In this document: positions 36,644 through 50,300 of the stretch, in pieces
Position numbering within the stretch: the stretch's first letter is position 1
Layout: each line of letters starts with the position of its first letter
Origin: Ophthalmolycus amberensis
Taxonomy: Eukaryota; Chordata; Actinopteri; Perciformes; Zoarcidae
NCBI GenBank assembly: GCA_024529925.1
Contig: JAFEUB010000787.1
Span: forward strand, 2,716,001 to 2,780,000
Length of the DNA: 64,000 nt
Reading direction: 5' to 3'
Translations under genes and position numbers: made by a program
The notes under the pieces: model-generated
What the model saw: only the letters and a program-made list of their open reading frames with translations
Databases searched by the model: none
Told to the model about the DNA's origin: nothing

Positions 36644-36899
36644 TTTGTCAAGAGTCATCATATTCAACCACCAAGCAACACTAGCCACCCTTGCCCCATG
36701 TGGCTGTTACTTAACACGTTTGGTTTACTCACACACATGCACAGATACTCAGTGACATGTACACGCACACACACACACACATGCACAAAGAGACTGCAAG
36801 TGCACGGATGCATGCTATACACACATCCACAGTCCTTCTCCATCATTCTTTTCTCTCTTGCACCCACACAGAGATGCACTGTCACACACTTATACAGTC

Positions 36900-37035
36900 A
36901 CACAATGGTGGAAAGAACCAAAGTGCATTTACTCAAGTACTGTATTTCAGCATAGTTTTGAGGTAGGCACTTTCCCTCAACTACATTTCTGGGTGAAACA
37001 TTGTTCATCTGATATTGTATTACAGTAATGTGATG
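36900..37035. mobile_element. fragment of a GGTGGAAAG-type fish MITE
   Basis: The sequence AATGGTGGAAAGAACC followed by TTTACTCAAGTACTGTATTT resembles one end of the common fish CAGTGGTGGAAAGTAAC..TACTCAAGTACTGTA family. Only one end is present. Confidence 0.45.
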
Positions 37036-37069
37036 GTTAGTTTATAGGAATAAAGTTTGGCATGACAAA

Positions 37070-37980
37070 TTCAATTCAATTCAATTTATTTTGTACAGCC
37101 CAAAATCACAAATTTGCATCAGAGGGCTTTACAATCTGTACACATACGACATCCTCTGTCCCGGGACCCTCACATCAGTAAAGCAAAAATTCCCCCCAAC
37201 AAATCTTTAACAGGGTTAAAGAAAGAAAGAAAGACACTTTAAGGAGAGCAACAGAGTTACAACACATTAAATACATATGATAGAAATTATTCATATAATG
37301 AGAGTAGTGAGCAGAATAATTATGAAAAAATGATGACAAACAACAGCAGCAGTGGATATAGTAGAATAACAATGATAACAAAAGCAGTAATGGTATCGGC
37401 AATAGCAAGCAATGTGACTACTAATAATAATGATGGTAGCAGTGGGTGTCAGGCAGGTCCACGGCAGGAGGCAAGACCAGGGTCCAGATACAACCACGAT
37501 CCACGGAAACCTGTGAGGCGAGAAAGCACAAAGACTCGGGGGAAGAAGTTAGGAATGTGCATCAATGGGACATGAAATCATACAGAAGGAGATGAAGAAG
37601 AGGAGAGAGGAGCTCAGTGTATCGAAGTCTAGGCCTATAGCAGCAAAATCTACTTTTTAAGACTCTAGGAACCACAGGTAACCCCGCATTCAGGGAGCTC
37701 AGCTCTCTAGAAGGGTAATCTGGTTCTATAAGCTCCTTAAAATATGACGGTGCCAGACCAATTAGGGCTTTGTAGGTGAGGAGACAGATTTTAAATTATA
37801 TTCTTTATTTTACAGGGAGCCAGTGCAGAGAAGCTAATACAGGAGTGGTATGATCTCTTTTCTTAGTTTTTGTTCGTACACGTGCTGCAGCATTCTGGAT
37901 CAACTGGAGAGATTTAAGAGACTTATTAGAGCAGCCTGAAAATAAGGAATTACAGTAATCTAGTCTAGAAGTAACAAACA
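37070..37980 (-). mobile_element. 5'-truncated L2/CR1-type LINE, minus strand
   Basis: On the minus strand, from about 37980 to 37805, a frame encodes the C-terminal part of a non-LTR reverse transcriptase protein with motifs VTSRLDYCNSLFSG, LQLIQNAAARV and ASLHWLPVK. These are diagnostic of the L2/CR1 group. The following 700 bp match the well-known fish 3' UTR (motifs such as GAGCCAGTGCAGAGAAGCTA and GGGCTTTACAATCTGTAC). The element ends in a (TTGAA)n tail at 37090-37070. It lacks the 5' part of ORF2 and is dead. Confidence 0.85.
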
Positions 37981-40900
37981 AGCAAACATAACAATTGCCT
38001 TGTAAAGTATGATGCACAGATAACAGAATTGCGCCAGTGACTCTCTACAATTTGCATTTGAGTGAGCACTTTAACTTTTGCTACTAAACATAATTTTACT
38101 GCCACAAATTTGATTGCAGATTTTTTTTCTCCTCTCTACAGAATACACAGAAACACAAAATGCCAGTTGTTCTCACCCCTCTGCCGTTGCTTCTCTTTCC
38201 TCTCATCTAGATGAAGTAACATGTAATTACAACCAGTTCAGCTGCCCAGAGCCTCTTCAGAGAGCTTAAAAAGATTGTTCTGTTCTTTCTAATCTACTGT
38301 GCATCTACTAAAGTTCACCCACTCTATTCTTTCTATTCTGTCTCTCCTCCATCTTTGCTCTTTTTCTGTCTCCTGCAGACTTACTGCAGCACACTCCCTG
38401 GCTATTGACAACAAGACAGTTTGAAGACTGACCTTTTTTGTACATTGAATCAAAGTGGGGTTTTTTTTACGCATGTTGAGTACCACTGACAAATAATTGT
38501 TGTTTAAAATACGACCATGTACAAAATGTATCTTTCTTGACAAACTGATGTGTGGTTGACCGTCAATGGTCTTTTATTAAGCCAGGGACTTTCTGGTGCG
38601 GTGAACTTTCCTCCACTAACCACAGGGTTCAGGACAACCTGCCCCTGTGTGTGCTGTCTAGCCTGCAGCACTCGTTTTAATGAGGACACGTGTAGCTCGG
38701 TAAACAGAGGTGGGAGCCAGATGATGTGTTAAGGGTGTAGTGCGTGGGTAAACAGGTCTGGATAATGCTGGCTACATCAGGCATAAATAGGAGACAAATA
38801 TTTACAAACTCATTAATCACAGATATGAGCTTAAATAGATAGCATTGTAAAATGACACTGATATGTATCATTGTGGGGATATTTAGCAAACAATGTTCAG
38901 CACTGTTTTTATTATGAGGCATTATGCCAGCAGATGCTCAGTATGAAATTAAGAGACATCTGACTAGATGATGCAACATATGTTGGCTTTTTGCAATTAT
39001 TTTAAGAAACCTATGTAAGAGTATCATGATGCATCAACGTTTCCATATCTCATCTCCATGCCCTAAAAATACTAATTGTAGCCTCTCCCATTGGATCTTT
39101 ATCACAAAGGGGATTCCTTATTGCATGTAGGTGTTGGAGTGACGCAAGGTTGTATGAGTTTTTGAAGACTGTTTAAATATGCACGGTAGACTGTAGCGAA
39201 TAGAGCAATTACAGGTTGTGACCTACATGTTAGTTGCCACTGATGACTCAGAGCTGGATACTGAGGGATAATAATGAGAACAATGACTCTTAATAAGCTT
39301 GACTTGAGCTGCTGGTGATTTCAGTCAAAGATAAATGAAAGGACCTCGTCTGGGAATACCTAGATTGTTGGATCATTGTTGCATATCAGTAAGCATATTC
39401 AATATGGTCAAACATGACTTATGTTACAGAGAAATTGTAGATATATATAGAATACCATATACGCGGCACACCATGATGTCACATTGATCCTGACCACCTG
39501 TCTGACAGTTAGTCTAATGGTACAGTCACATGTAATCAAGCAGGCGGTAGACCGGATATCATTTTAACGAGAGCAGGAAGGTAAAATGAAGTGAGGCTGG
39601 CAGAGAATACCGGGCAACGGCAGATGGCATTGCTGTCCAAAGAGCTCACTGCTTATTTGCCGACGGAGGTCCACTTTAGTGTCTGGGCGCTGGCAACACA
39701 GAGGGATGCCAAACACCATTTATCTGCACACACTGCACGCACTGCAATCACACCGAGCTGGTTGAAAATCGGCAAAGCATCCCTTTAAGTATGTTTGCAT
39801 GCTAAATTTAGCTAATTAGTGTTAAACACAAAGTACAGCTGAGGCTGATGGTAATGACGTTAGTTTTGCAGGTATTTGGTATAAAAGTTTTACATTTTCA
39901 CTTAATGATGGTGCTTTATACGAAGAAAGTGATTACAATTAATGCAGAGGGATCATGAATGTATGACATTTCATGGCTTACAGTAGTTGTTGAGATATTT
40001 CACTCAAAACCACAACCTGGTGGCACTAAAGGAAAAGTCAGGGATCATCAATGTCAGTAGGATTCATCCTCTGGAGACCATGACCTTTGGTTATCCAGCA
40101 GCCTGTACTTAGAAGTTCACAATTTCTGAAGTCATGACACTGTATCGTTTGATGGTTCTGTTTACACATAGGCTGTCATACTATCCTGCAGGTATAGGGA
40201 CTCTCCCGAGGGAGTGGTCCTGTTTATGTCTTTCACTGTTTGTTTCACATTATTGTTTTGCTCCTCCAGCTGCACACAGTCAGTGGGAACCAAGGACTAA
40301 AAGGTCCTCCTCTTCCTCTCCTCCCTCCTCTTTTACCAACCTTCCGCTGTGTTCAAAACATCCCTCGAAGAAAAGCTAATTTTGCCTCTAAGAATGACCT
40401 CATCCATTGTTTCTTCCGGGCTTAGCGCTGCAACAGCGTTACACATTGATATACTGAATGATGTCTACCTTAGACTGTATCTTGTGAACAGCCAGAGAGA
40501 ACACCTGCAGTCTTTGTTGATAGAAAATACTGCACTGAATCACAGTATACCCTCAAACTATGAATTATTGCCACTTAAGGATATTACTGTATATTGAGCC
40601 AAACTGTGTTTAAATACATTCACAAAAATCAATCAAAAGATTAAACACATTTTTAAAAAGCATGGAAATGATTCATGTATATTTTTTTAAACGGCTGTAG
40701 ATCCACATTTGGATTAGCTGTGTGTAGTTTTATTTTCCAAAATAACTTTCTTGCAAAACAATTTCCAAAGAGAGTCCATTCAACAACTCCGTATCCTGTT
40801 TTGTTTCAGGACTTTTTGACCTCAGCTGTTGCAGACCTCGGAGAGCCTGAGGGATCTGAGTGTCACAACTGGATTTGTAATTCAACATCTGTCCTGTTAT

Positions 40901-43900
40901 GCCGCCATCATCGATTTTGTAGTAAGAGCTGCATTTAGAGATTGATTGATGTATAACCCTACCGAACCACATATGATAATATTTATTATTAATATGGTTT
41001 GCATGCCCTTATGTTGCAGTACTCTGAATTGCCCAAAGGTGTAAATGTGAATCTGGCTGAGATTTGTACTGACTATATGATGTACTGGCTACCTATCTAG
41101 GATGTATCTAATCCTCTCATCCAATGCATCATGGCATGGACATAAGCCCCTAAAGCCTGAATAACAATCAGTGAATGCTAAAATTCTCCCCATTCCCAGT
41201 TTTGGGGGCATTTTCCCATCCAATTACCCATCCAGGAGCCAGACACTTTTTGGTATTTTCCTTGCAATGCAATATACAACCTCTTAATAAGACAGCTTTG
41301 GAGTTATTATTTCACTTATAAATGAGGCTAACTGTTCTATAATTAAGATAGGCTAATCACACGCTCGACCAATCTCTGTGCAGCAAGATGAAACTGATAT
41401 CTTATTATCTGACTGTTTGTTTGATGGCCAAAATAGTGCATCTTATAAAGTTCCGAACAATGTCTTAGCAATGACAAACTCAAAATATATTTGAATCTAA
41501 CTTGGGACCTATACTTTGAGGACTTTGTGTTACATTTATATCAACACATGTAATTGCGAAGCTGTCTTCCAGTACTTCACTACTTCCTGTGTGCTCCAGC
41601 CTCTTTAAATCCTTCTGCAAGCTCTGATACAAACTGTGATGCTGTGCTTGAAATCGCTCCCTTGTTCACATTTACATACAGTACAAGCAAGGACTTATGA
41701 AGCAGAGGAGGGTGCACACTTCCTGTTAAAAGCAGGCAGTTCAACATTCTTCAGCCTTGACTCCACTGATCGTATTCATGCCAAAACAGTGACACAATAG
41801 TCATGCAATGCAAAGGTGACTTTCCCTTTTTGGTTAACCTGTAACACCTGAGGCTCATTCAAAAAGCAGAATGGTATCGCTGTTGACATATCAGTACTTA
41901 TATTGCATTTACGTCTGTGCTGGCGTTTCCTGCTTTATGCTCCTGTTGAATAATCCATCCACAAACTTATGTCCTTGATGTTTTAAGACGTCACTCCTCT
42001 CCCACTCCCTCTGTCGTCAAATTTGGCTCAAGATGGTAACGACGTGAGAGGTTTTTTACAAATTCTGGCTTGCTACGGAGACGTACACAGGTGTGTGAAA
42101 AAATGACGCATTCACAGATAAAGTGGTTGTGCAAGCCAAAGCACATTCACAGAGACATTCCCACACTAGTGTGAATAATCAGCATACGCCTTGCAGAATT
42201 TATGGAGTAATGTTTAAAATATGCCAGAAATGTGGTCATGTAGCTAATAAGTGTTTTGTTTCCAACGAAATTCAAATGCTTTTTTTTTTTACCAGTGAGC
42301 CAGTCGGTGAAAGCTCCCTGCATTCATTTTGAATGACTCTGAACTGACAATGGGCTGCAGCCTTCAGGTGATTTACGGTAATCAGGGAGCAATTCCGGTG
42401 ATGCTTGACATGAGTGACCCCAGCTTCGTGCATACCTTTTCCATTCCAAATGTCCTGATTTTCTACTGCAGAGGCGATTGTTCCCCTCCTAGAGGAAGTT
42501 CCCTGGCTCTCACCTAATCACCCTGGCGGTGAGGCTTCCTCTGATCTTGGTAAGGGGGAGGCTTCACCCCCCCTGTGTGTTCATGGGATCCCATCGATGA
42601 TTCACCGAACTTGCTTGCTCTCGAGCAACTTATCCTCTCCTCTCCCTGCCGGAGCTAAGAAACATTTCACGCTCCTCCCCCTCTCTCCCCCCCTTAGTCA
42701 GAAAGCTGTAGCTTTTTTGTCTAGGTGAGTCACAAACGGATCCACGAATATAGATGTCCTGTGTGGGTGGATGGTGCCCCCCGTGCTCAACTGCGGTTAT
42801 TGCAACTATGAAGCTCATCCAACCTCCTTTAGAGACTATGAAAAAAGAAAACTCCCCCACATTGTCCTCATTTTAACTGCAATATGTTTCACATGAATTG
42901 TCTGCAATATGCAGTTTTGATATTCTCCATTGTCTGTCAATAAACAAGTTATTGTTTTCAGGTGGAATCACCACACACCAATGCACAGAGTCAATCTCTT
43001 TAACAACATGTCCCGGACCTTGGACTATTACAGTTTAGTGATATGACATTGAATTCAGACTGCGTTCCATAAGATTACGCTTACGAGATAATTTGATATA
43101 GCTGGTAGCAATATTGAGACGACACTTTGTCTCAGAGGTAATTTGCTTTTAATAATTCTGAAGTCCCTTTACTCTTTTCACAGTCCCCTGCACACACAAA
43201 ACACATACACTATCCATGCATACAAAGAATGTATAGGTGCATGCACCCATAATGTGCCCCTTTGTACTCCACACTGAGATGTGATCAGGACTTAATGTGC
43301 GAAACAGAGCATAAATACTGCACACCCAATCTTCACAGTTGAACTTGACTGGGAGATGAGTTTAAAGTGAGGAAAGGGTGGAACCTTCAGAGTGGAGGAG
43401 GTGTGATGGCATCCTTCCTTAAAGGAAGCATATGGATGGTTGAAGAGAGGAAACCAGCTCCCCCAGAGGGTAAAACAAAGGACATGGAGAGGAAGTCTAA
43501 TTAATTGCAGGAATGTGGGAGCTTTATTTGCATCCTTTGGGTTCGTGAGTATCATAAAGACACTACATTTCTTCTTTTTGGAAGGCATGTTTGAGGAATA
43601 TTAAATACCTTGAGGGAAGTTTTCTCTGTGATACGAAGCAGTGAAGAGCACTTTAAGAGTCATTTGATGACGTTACTATTGTTCATCATCTAATACTCCC
43701 ATTGGGGGCTGGTTAAATCGGAAAATGCAGTACATCTATATGCTCTTTGCTTAGGTATAGAGTGTGTCTTTGTATAGGTGTGTCTTTGTTCAAACATCTA
43801 CAGTCTGAGCAAAAAGAGCTTATATTCGCAATAGTTTCTGTTCAATTGAAGGGAATACATTTTGTCAGATTTTGGAAAAAAACAATGTGAACGGAAGGTA

Positions 43901-43963
43901 ACAGGAAATGATTGATCGTTTTAATTGGGGACCAATCCCAGAGTGTTCTACATATAGTCACAT
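37981..43963. other. intergenic sequence, no gene recognised
   Basis: No coding sequence or bounded repeat is recognised on either strand. Short frames have no motifs or splice partners. Confidence 0.45.
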
Positions 43964-45879
43964 TGTAAATGTAAAAATAGAGTAGATGTAAAAATAGAAA
44001 TAGAATAAAGTAGAAATACTTCGTTACTGTACTTAAGTAATTTTTTTGGATATCTGTACTTTACTTTACGATTTATATTTCTGTTGACTTTTCCTTTTAA
44101 TTCACTACATTTTGCAAAGAAAAGTGATACTTTTACTCCGATACATTTCCCCTGAAACCTTCGTTACTCGCTACAAAATCAAATCTATCTTTAGAAACAA
44201 AATGAATCATGAGACCAGCGTCGGGGACTGTGGTGGAACACAGACTGCAAGCAAGCAGGTTTGGTGAATCAGTGGTCCTAGCAGCAAGTTAAATCATTGG
44301 TTAATCACGTTAATGCGCAATTGCAAACAAGTGCTCTCAAAGCCGCGGTGTTTTGATTCCCAGTGATGCCAGGATGCTACATGCTATAAGCTAGCGAGCG
44401 ACAACATGGGTAGAATTCCACACAGGACGGGTGGGATGAGGAGAGGTGGATGGGTCAAACAAACACTGGTGTTCCCTCCAGGAGGCCGCAGTTTGTGCCG
44501 TGTGTGAAACGAGAAGCCAATGTTGATTTATTTGTGACGTGACTTCCGTACTTAAGCAACGCCACTTCCGTAGATATTTTAACGCAAACCACGATCTTTT
44601 CCTAAACCTAACTAAGTCGTTTCATCGCCTAAACCTTAGTTGTTTCCTGTGAAGATGGAAGTTTATTTTGAAAAGACAGTATGCATGTAACAAGCGAAAA
44701 CAGACTCATGTTGCTGGACTTTTCCAGGAAAAATGCACGAAAAATGAGGAGTGACTTTTCGTAAGATATCAATAAAACGGGGATGAATTTATATCATTGT
44801 ATAAAGAACGACATGAGAAGATCAATCTCATGTCTGTAAGTTAAATCAGCTATAATCACTCTTTTAAAGCGATTAGTGACTCGTCTAAAACATTTAAAAA
44901 AGGAATAACTTCAATAGAATCATTCTATACACTGTAGCTTCTTTACATTCTAATTGAATGTAAAGACGTTACATTGTAATACAATGTAACTTCTTTACAT
45001 TCCATTCGAATGTAAAGAATACATTCTAATACAATGTAACTTCTTTACATTCTAATACAATGTAACTTCTTTACATTCTAATAGAATTGTCTTTTGAAGA
45101 TGAACAGGACATTTTTCAGTTTCAAGTAATGACTGGGTTGTTACTTTCGGTGCTGCTTTAGTATTGATCATGTTTTGATATTTGAGTCATGTTGTGGATG
45201 ATCAGATGGAGTTATGATGGCAGCAGTTGCCCAATTGCAGATTCAGCTTGAGCAAAACCTTTGCCTATTGTACAAATCAGGCCCATAGGAGTTTACAAGG
45301 CAGGTGTCCTTTCTCAAAACACTGACCTGATGCATCAAGTGGATATGTTTTGCTGAACACAATATTATGCATTGGCCCTCTACATTCTCTAGTCAGAATG
45401 AGCATACTTATAAACGCACTGTTACAACTCCTTCGTAGTGTCATATTGCTTTTCGGAGAATTATGATGATAAGTTCATAGTCGATGCAAAAGTATACTTA
45501 TGTACAATATATTATGTTGAACATTGTTGCTCCTGAATGGATCACAGCCAACCCAATTATGTTCAACACAGCTCCATGTCCTTGGTCATGGTGGCCACAG
45601 CACTTAAAAGAATAAACTTCATAATTCTCAAAATTCTGACCCTTTGCTTTTTTATTAACAGCATTTACTTGTACTTTTACTTTCAATACTTAAGTACATT
45701 TAATATCAGAAAATTACTTTTGATACTTAAGTACAATAAATATCAGATACTTTAAGACTTTTACTCAAGTAGTATTCTAATAGGTGACTTTTACTTTTAC
45801 TGGAGTCATTTTCCAGTAAGGTATCTTTACTGTTACTCAAGTATGGCTTTTGGGTACTTTATACACCACTGTGTAAATG
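43964..45879. mobile_element. hAT-like element of the AAGTACTTTTACT family
   Basis: The left part (about 44010-44175, with CTGTACTTTACTTTACGATT and ACTTTTACTCCGATACATTT) and the right part (about 45655-45871, ending TACACCACTG) match the two halves of a common fish element. Identical 8-mers TGTAAATG lie at 43964-43971 and 45872-45879 and would be the target duplication. The left CAGTGGTG terminus is missing, so the left boundary is weak. The middle 1.4 kb looks unrelated to the short family form and includes the 26-bp array at 44937-45082. Confidence 0.6.
44937..45082. repeat. 26-bp tandem repeat with internal dyad symmetry
   Basis: Four or more units of CTTCTTTACATTCTAATACA plus ATGTAA, with variants. 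TTTACATTC and GAATGTAAA (and ATTGTAATACAAT) are mutually inverted, so single-stranded forms could fold into hairpins. It lies inside the hAT-like element. Confidence 0.8.
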
Positions 45880-46109
45880 TTATTTGCACTATATCATAGC
45901 ATCATCTAATTGCAAACATAGATAACTTTATTGTCTACAGCTTTTTCTTAGACCTCGAGTAATCATACATGTTATTCAAGGACAGAATAATGCCAGTATT
46001 AATTAACATCAAAACTCCTACTGTAATCTCCAAAGGGGATAATTAAAACAATGTACAAATCAAATGTAAAATATCTTAAGCTTCACCTCCTGTTTTCATG
46101 GGTTCCCTC

Positions 46110-46262
46110 TTTTAGTTTCCTCCCACACTCCAGATGATTTGCAGTGTAAATTGCCCACAGGTAAATGCGAGGGTGTATGTTCGGCCTGACGGACTGGCAC
46201 GATGTCCAGGGTATTTTACTGCATTTCAGAGATAAGCTCCAGTCGCCTGCAACCTTGGGAAA
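46110..46262. mobile_element. degraded copy of a dispersed fish repeat
   Basis: The order of motifs TTTCCTCCCACACTCCAGAT, AAATTGCCCACAGGT, GACTGGCACGATGTCCAGGG and GATAAGCTCCAGTCGCCTGC follows a ubiquitous fish LINE-derived repeat (CCTCCCACAGTCC..GACTGGCGACCTGTCCAGGG..AGGCTCCAGC). It is diverged and has no coding capacity. Confidence 0.55.
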
Positions 46263-47311
46263 AGTGGGCCAAGTAAAGACCAATTGCAGTGCAATTATCA
46301 ATATGACATTCAATCATGGAAATGTGTTCCACAAGGCTCCATCACACTGTGAGCATTTCCAACTGATTTGTTGCTGGAGTACTTGTTACATGAGTGATAA
46401 CATGCAGCAGATTGGCAATGGGTGGTAAATCAATCCGCTTAAGTGTCTGGAAACCTTTTTTCTATCCCAGCTGTTCTAGCACTGGGTGATAATATTGTGT
46501 AAAGTAAACATCAAATAATGTAAATAGTCTGTGTGTGCTGTATGTCTTCACAACTGTCTGCAATTGCTAGCAGACTCTGCATGGTTATTAAGTTGACTTC
46601 AAATCTGCGAAAAGACCCAGGGGATTATCAGAATCACTGCACTGACACAATAACCGGCACAGATTACATGTCTCACCAATTGTATTGTCTGTGATGTAAT
46701 TGTTGATGCCCAAATAATATCAACGTCCATGTCAAGAACCCTTTCAACATGCCGACATGAGGGCATCAGTCTAGCAATGATGGTGGGATCATTAGGTGTT
46801 TGCTCACGGTTGTATAATTGCCTTCATATAAAGAATTGTCCTCTATGCTGTGGGTGAGAATCACAGATTCACTTGCATTCCCACATGGTGAGCACGGGAA
46901 CAAAGACAAGGATACCGGCGTGAAAAGCAAAGATTAGTAGTGATCTTGAGAAGTTGCAGGATAAATTACACGTTGACGCAAGCTGAAAAGCACACAACCG
47001 ACAAACCCTTAAAATAATTAGATCTGATTAGTACAAGAATGTGTTTTATGTTACATCTATTCTGTTATATTACAATGACCGCAGATTTTTCTCGTGCTGG
47101 AGCCTGTACTAAATTACCTGTATGTTGCAATATCCTTGAATACCTTTGCACACTTGAATCTCACGTACAGGTAAAGTCTTTGTCTTGGAAAGGAAGGCAG
47201 ACATGCTTTTGGCTTCTTCCCATCATCCCTGGGGGTCATCTTCACATCAGAGAGGGGCATCCTGAACTCAGGCTGAGGGGAAGCATGAAGGAAGAGGATG
47301 TGTGTCTAGTG

Positions 47312-47375
<64 letters not shown>

Positions 47376-50300
47376 TTAGTTCACAGTACTGGGAACAGCT
47401 GCAGGCAGGACTTCCTGTTCTGCACAGGAAACAAAATGGCGGTGTATGGGAGGTCTGGAACAATGCTGTGAAAGTCAGCCACCACCCAGGTTAGGGAGCG
47501 AGGTGCTTGTGAATCAGAGGGCAGAGAGGTGAGCAGAGCACGTCCCATTACTGCTGCAGGAACCACATGTTGGAACACTTTTCCCTCAAATGGCCTTGTG
47601 TAGAATTTAAAGCAGTTTGTTTCTGTGGCATGTACACATAATGTTTGAACATGAGCATGTCAAACCATGTTCCAAAATGTAAAGATGTAGAGATCATTTT
47701 TGGTTTTTGTCTGGTTATTTAGATCCTCATCTGCAGTTGCTAATGCAACAGCATGCTCTTCCTAAGGTGTGATAGATACTGACAATATTGATGTGTAGTA
47801 GGATATGATATTGCATACATCCTGGTTTATCGTCTAAAGCAGGGTGAGTGGTTATAAGATTACATTAAAGCAAAACATTGCTTGAAAAAAAACAACAAAT
47901 TACAGTCAACAAAATGATGAAGCAAACAGAAAACAATCAAATTTTCAGGCAAAGGAGGATGGACGTTTACAGCTACGTCTTTGGTTTCAGGATGTCACAG
48001 GCACTATATTTAGTCTGTTAGAGATATAATAATCAGCTTTGTGGCCGTTTTGTATCCTTTGTGGATAAGGAACTGCCTCCTATCTGCTACTTTTCTGTGG
48101 CTGGAGCCTAGTTCTAATTGACAGTGATTGTTCCTGGAAAAACAGTAATAGAGTGCCACATGTTAAACATAATTGTATAATGTATTCTTTATTTAGTAGA
48201 AAGGAGATGGTGATAGTGTAGAATTTTAGACAGTGGACATATGTAGGCCAAGTTACTGCACAGTTTAGAAAACTGAGCTATTATGTAATGTAACACTAAA
48301 TGCTGCTCCACCAGAGATTTCCATTCGCCTTTTTCCTTTTCTTATCTAACCACCTGCGGCCTCCTGATTGTGCCCTCGAAAATAGAGGGATGATAAAGCC
48401 ATGAATAGAAAACTCAGGAGGAGGTCACACATTTTGAACATTGTGTCTGACTTCAAAGTCTCCATTCTTGAGAGTTATCAATGAGTTGCCTCTTTTAAAA
48501 ATAGAATTGCGGTGCTTGATTATGTTTTCCGATTTTCTCTTGGTTCTCCACAGTCTAAACAGTTCAGAGATGCTCGCTGGTTGTATTCTTGCACATCTGG
48601 AGCTGTTGTCCTGGGAGTTAATGTTCTAGAAAAAAAGCATTCCTTTGTCGTTTCTTCTCGCTGTCTTCCTCTTTGCAGTTTTATCAGTTTTAAAGCACAA
48701 AGTCCTTTAAAAAGTTGACAGGGAACCAGAGATGTTTTGTCATATAAAATTATGATATCTGCACGGCACAATCGTCCCATATCAGCAAATTCTGAGTGAA
48801 AAGATAAAGGTGCACAGAGGACTGTCTCCTTCAGCTGAGAGGCACAGGGGATAACATTTTTCAGGTGAGGAAATAGTTAGACACTTTTCTGTCCCCTATC
48901 GCACTTCACAGCTGGCGTTTACCTCCAGACGTTCACCTGTGGATACATCTGAGCTCTCTCTTTACATAACTGGCCTCCTATTCAGCGCAAAAAAAAAGAT
49001 AATGATGAAAGGCAGCCTCATCAGTATATGTTTAAGTATGATTTGAATGTAAAATGTGTTTCTGTTAAGATAGGGACATTTATTTTTGGTTCCTTTTAAG
49101 TCAAATTTTTCAAGTTAATTAAGCAGCAACATTCATATCAGTGCAACTGCCAGTAACATTATTAGTTTCAATGAACTATAATGACAATCATCTGAGCCTA
49201 TTTTATTTAAAGGTCTTCCAACAGCTTGGCTTTCATCCTTTAACTGACAAAGAGATGCCGAGCCAGATAGCCAGACATCAGAAGTTACTGTCAGCCGGAA
49301 CTCATCGTGTTCTTCTCCAGTGTTCAACTTATATAACTCCATCCTAAATTATTTTAATCTAATTTCTCAGTGTGCTGGTATTCTCACTTTGAAAGTAACC
49401 TTTACTTTGTTCAGCATGCACATACAGTACATATACAAAAGCTTTACGTGGAAAGATTTTTATTTCATACACATGGCAGTGCCGGTTTGTTCATGTTTGT
49501 TTCTTCTTTTGCTTTTTTTGGTCGAAGATGCCGATGACCATGAGATACGTTACAGCATGTACCAATCTGAAAATTAGGATACTTTGATTGAATAGAACTG
49601 CAAACAGCAAAAATTGGATGAATCTGCACAATATTTGCGATTGCTGCTTGTAAAGCAAAAACAAATCACCCTCTTTGAAAATGTAATTGTATATATATGC
49701 ATGCAGGTAGAAACACATTATATGGGAGCGTGTGTGAGGGCGTGCACATGTTCCTCCATTCTCTGTAGTAGCCTCATAACACATTGTGTCATGCAGAAGC
49801 ACATTCTGTGCACGGATTTCCAACAATCGTTCTTTGACCATAACCTCTCTTTCTTGAAAGGGTGACATCACTGCAAGTACGTTCGACAATCCTGTATCAT
49901 ATGACTCACTTGAGGAATTAATTCGTCAACTCAGTCATAAAACTGACAATGTCCTTAAACAGGAGATGACATTTCTGATGCAGTAACTGTTGTATTAACT
50001 CATTATTAGAAACCACAGTCTCTTTTTCTTTCATCATTTTGAGGAGCCAATGTGTAGGAGGTCAAGAGCGGAAGCTCTTGTACAGAGAAGAAAGGGGCGT
50101 CGGATGTGTGACATCCAAATTCACGTGTACTCAAAAAAAGTGAGAATTTCCCAAGTTCTCAGCCTCTACATCTTCTGTTCTCTTCACAAACTGTTCCTGT
50201 AGAATTCAGGTTACCATGGAGACAGAATCACCCACATGTCTCGTCACGAGGAGCCTCTTATCCATGACAACACAGCTGTTTCCTCTATCCTTCACATTTT

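Noticed and set aside
37175..37575. Open frames on both strands in the 37-kb region
   Set aside because: They lie in the 3' non-coding part of the L2-type LINE; only the reverse transcriptase tail near 37805-37975 is meaningful.
47039..47494. The longest plus-strand open frame between plk2 and the acidic gene (151 codons)
   Set aside because: It passes through a TG microsatellite that translates as a valine/cysteine run. There is no domain, homology or splice support.
49491..49889. 132-codon minus-strand frame
   Set aside because: Low-complexity, lysine- and hydrophobic-rich translation without a motif, of a length expected by chance in AT-rich DNA.
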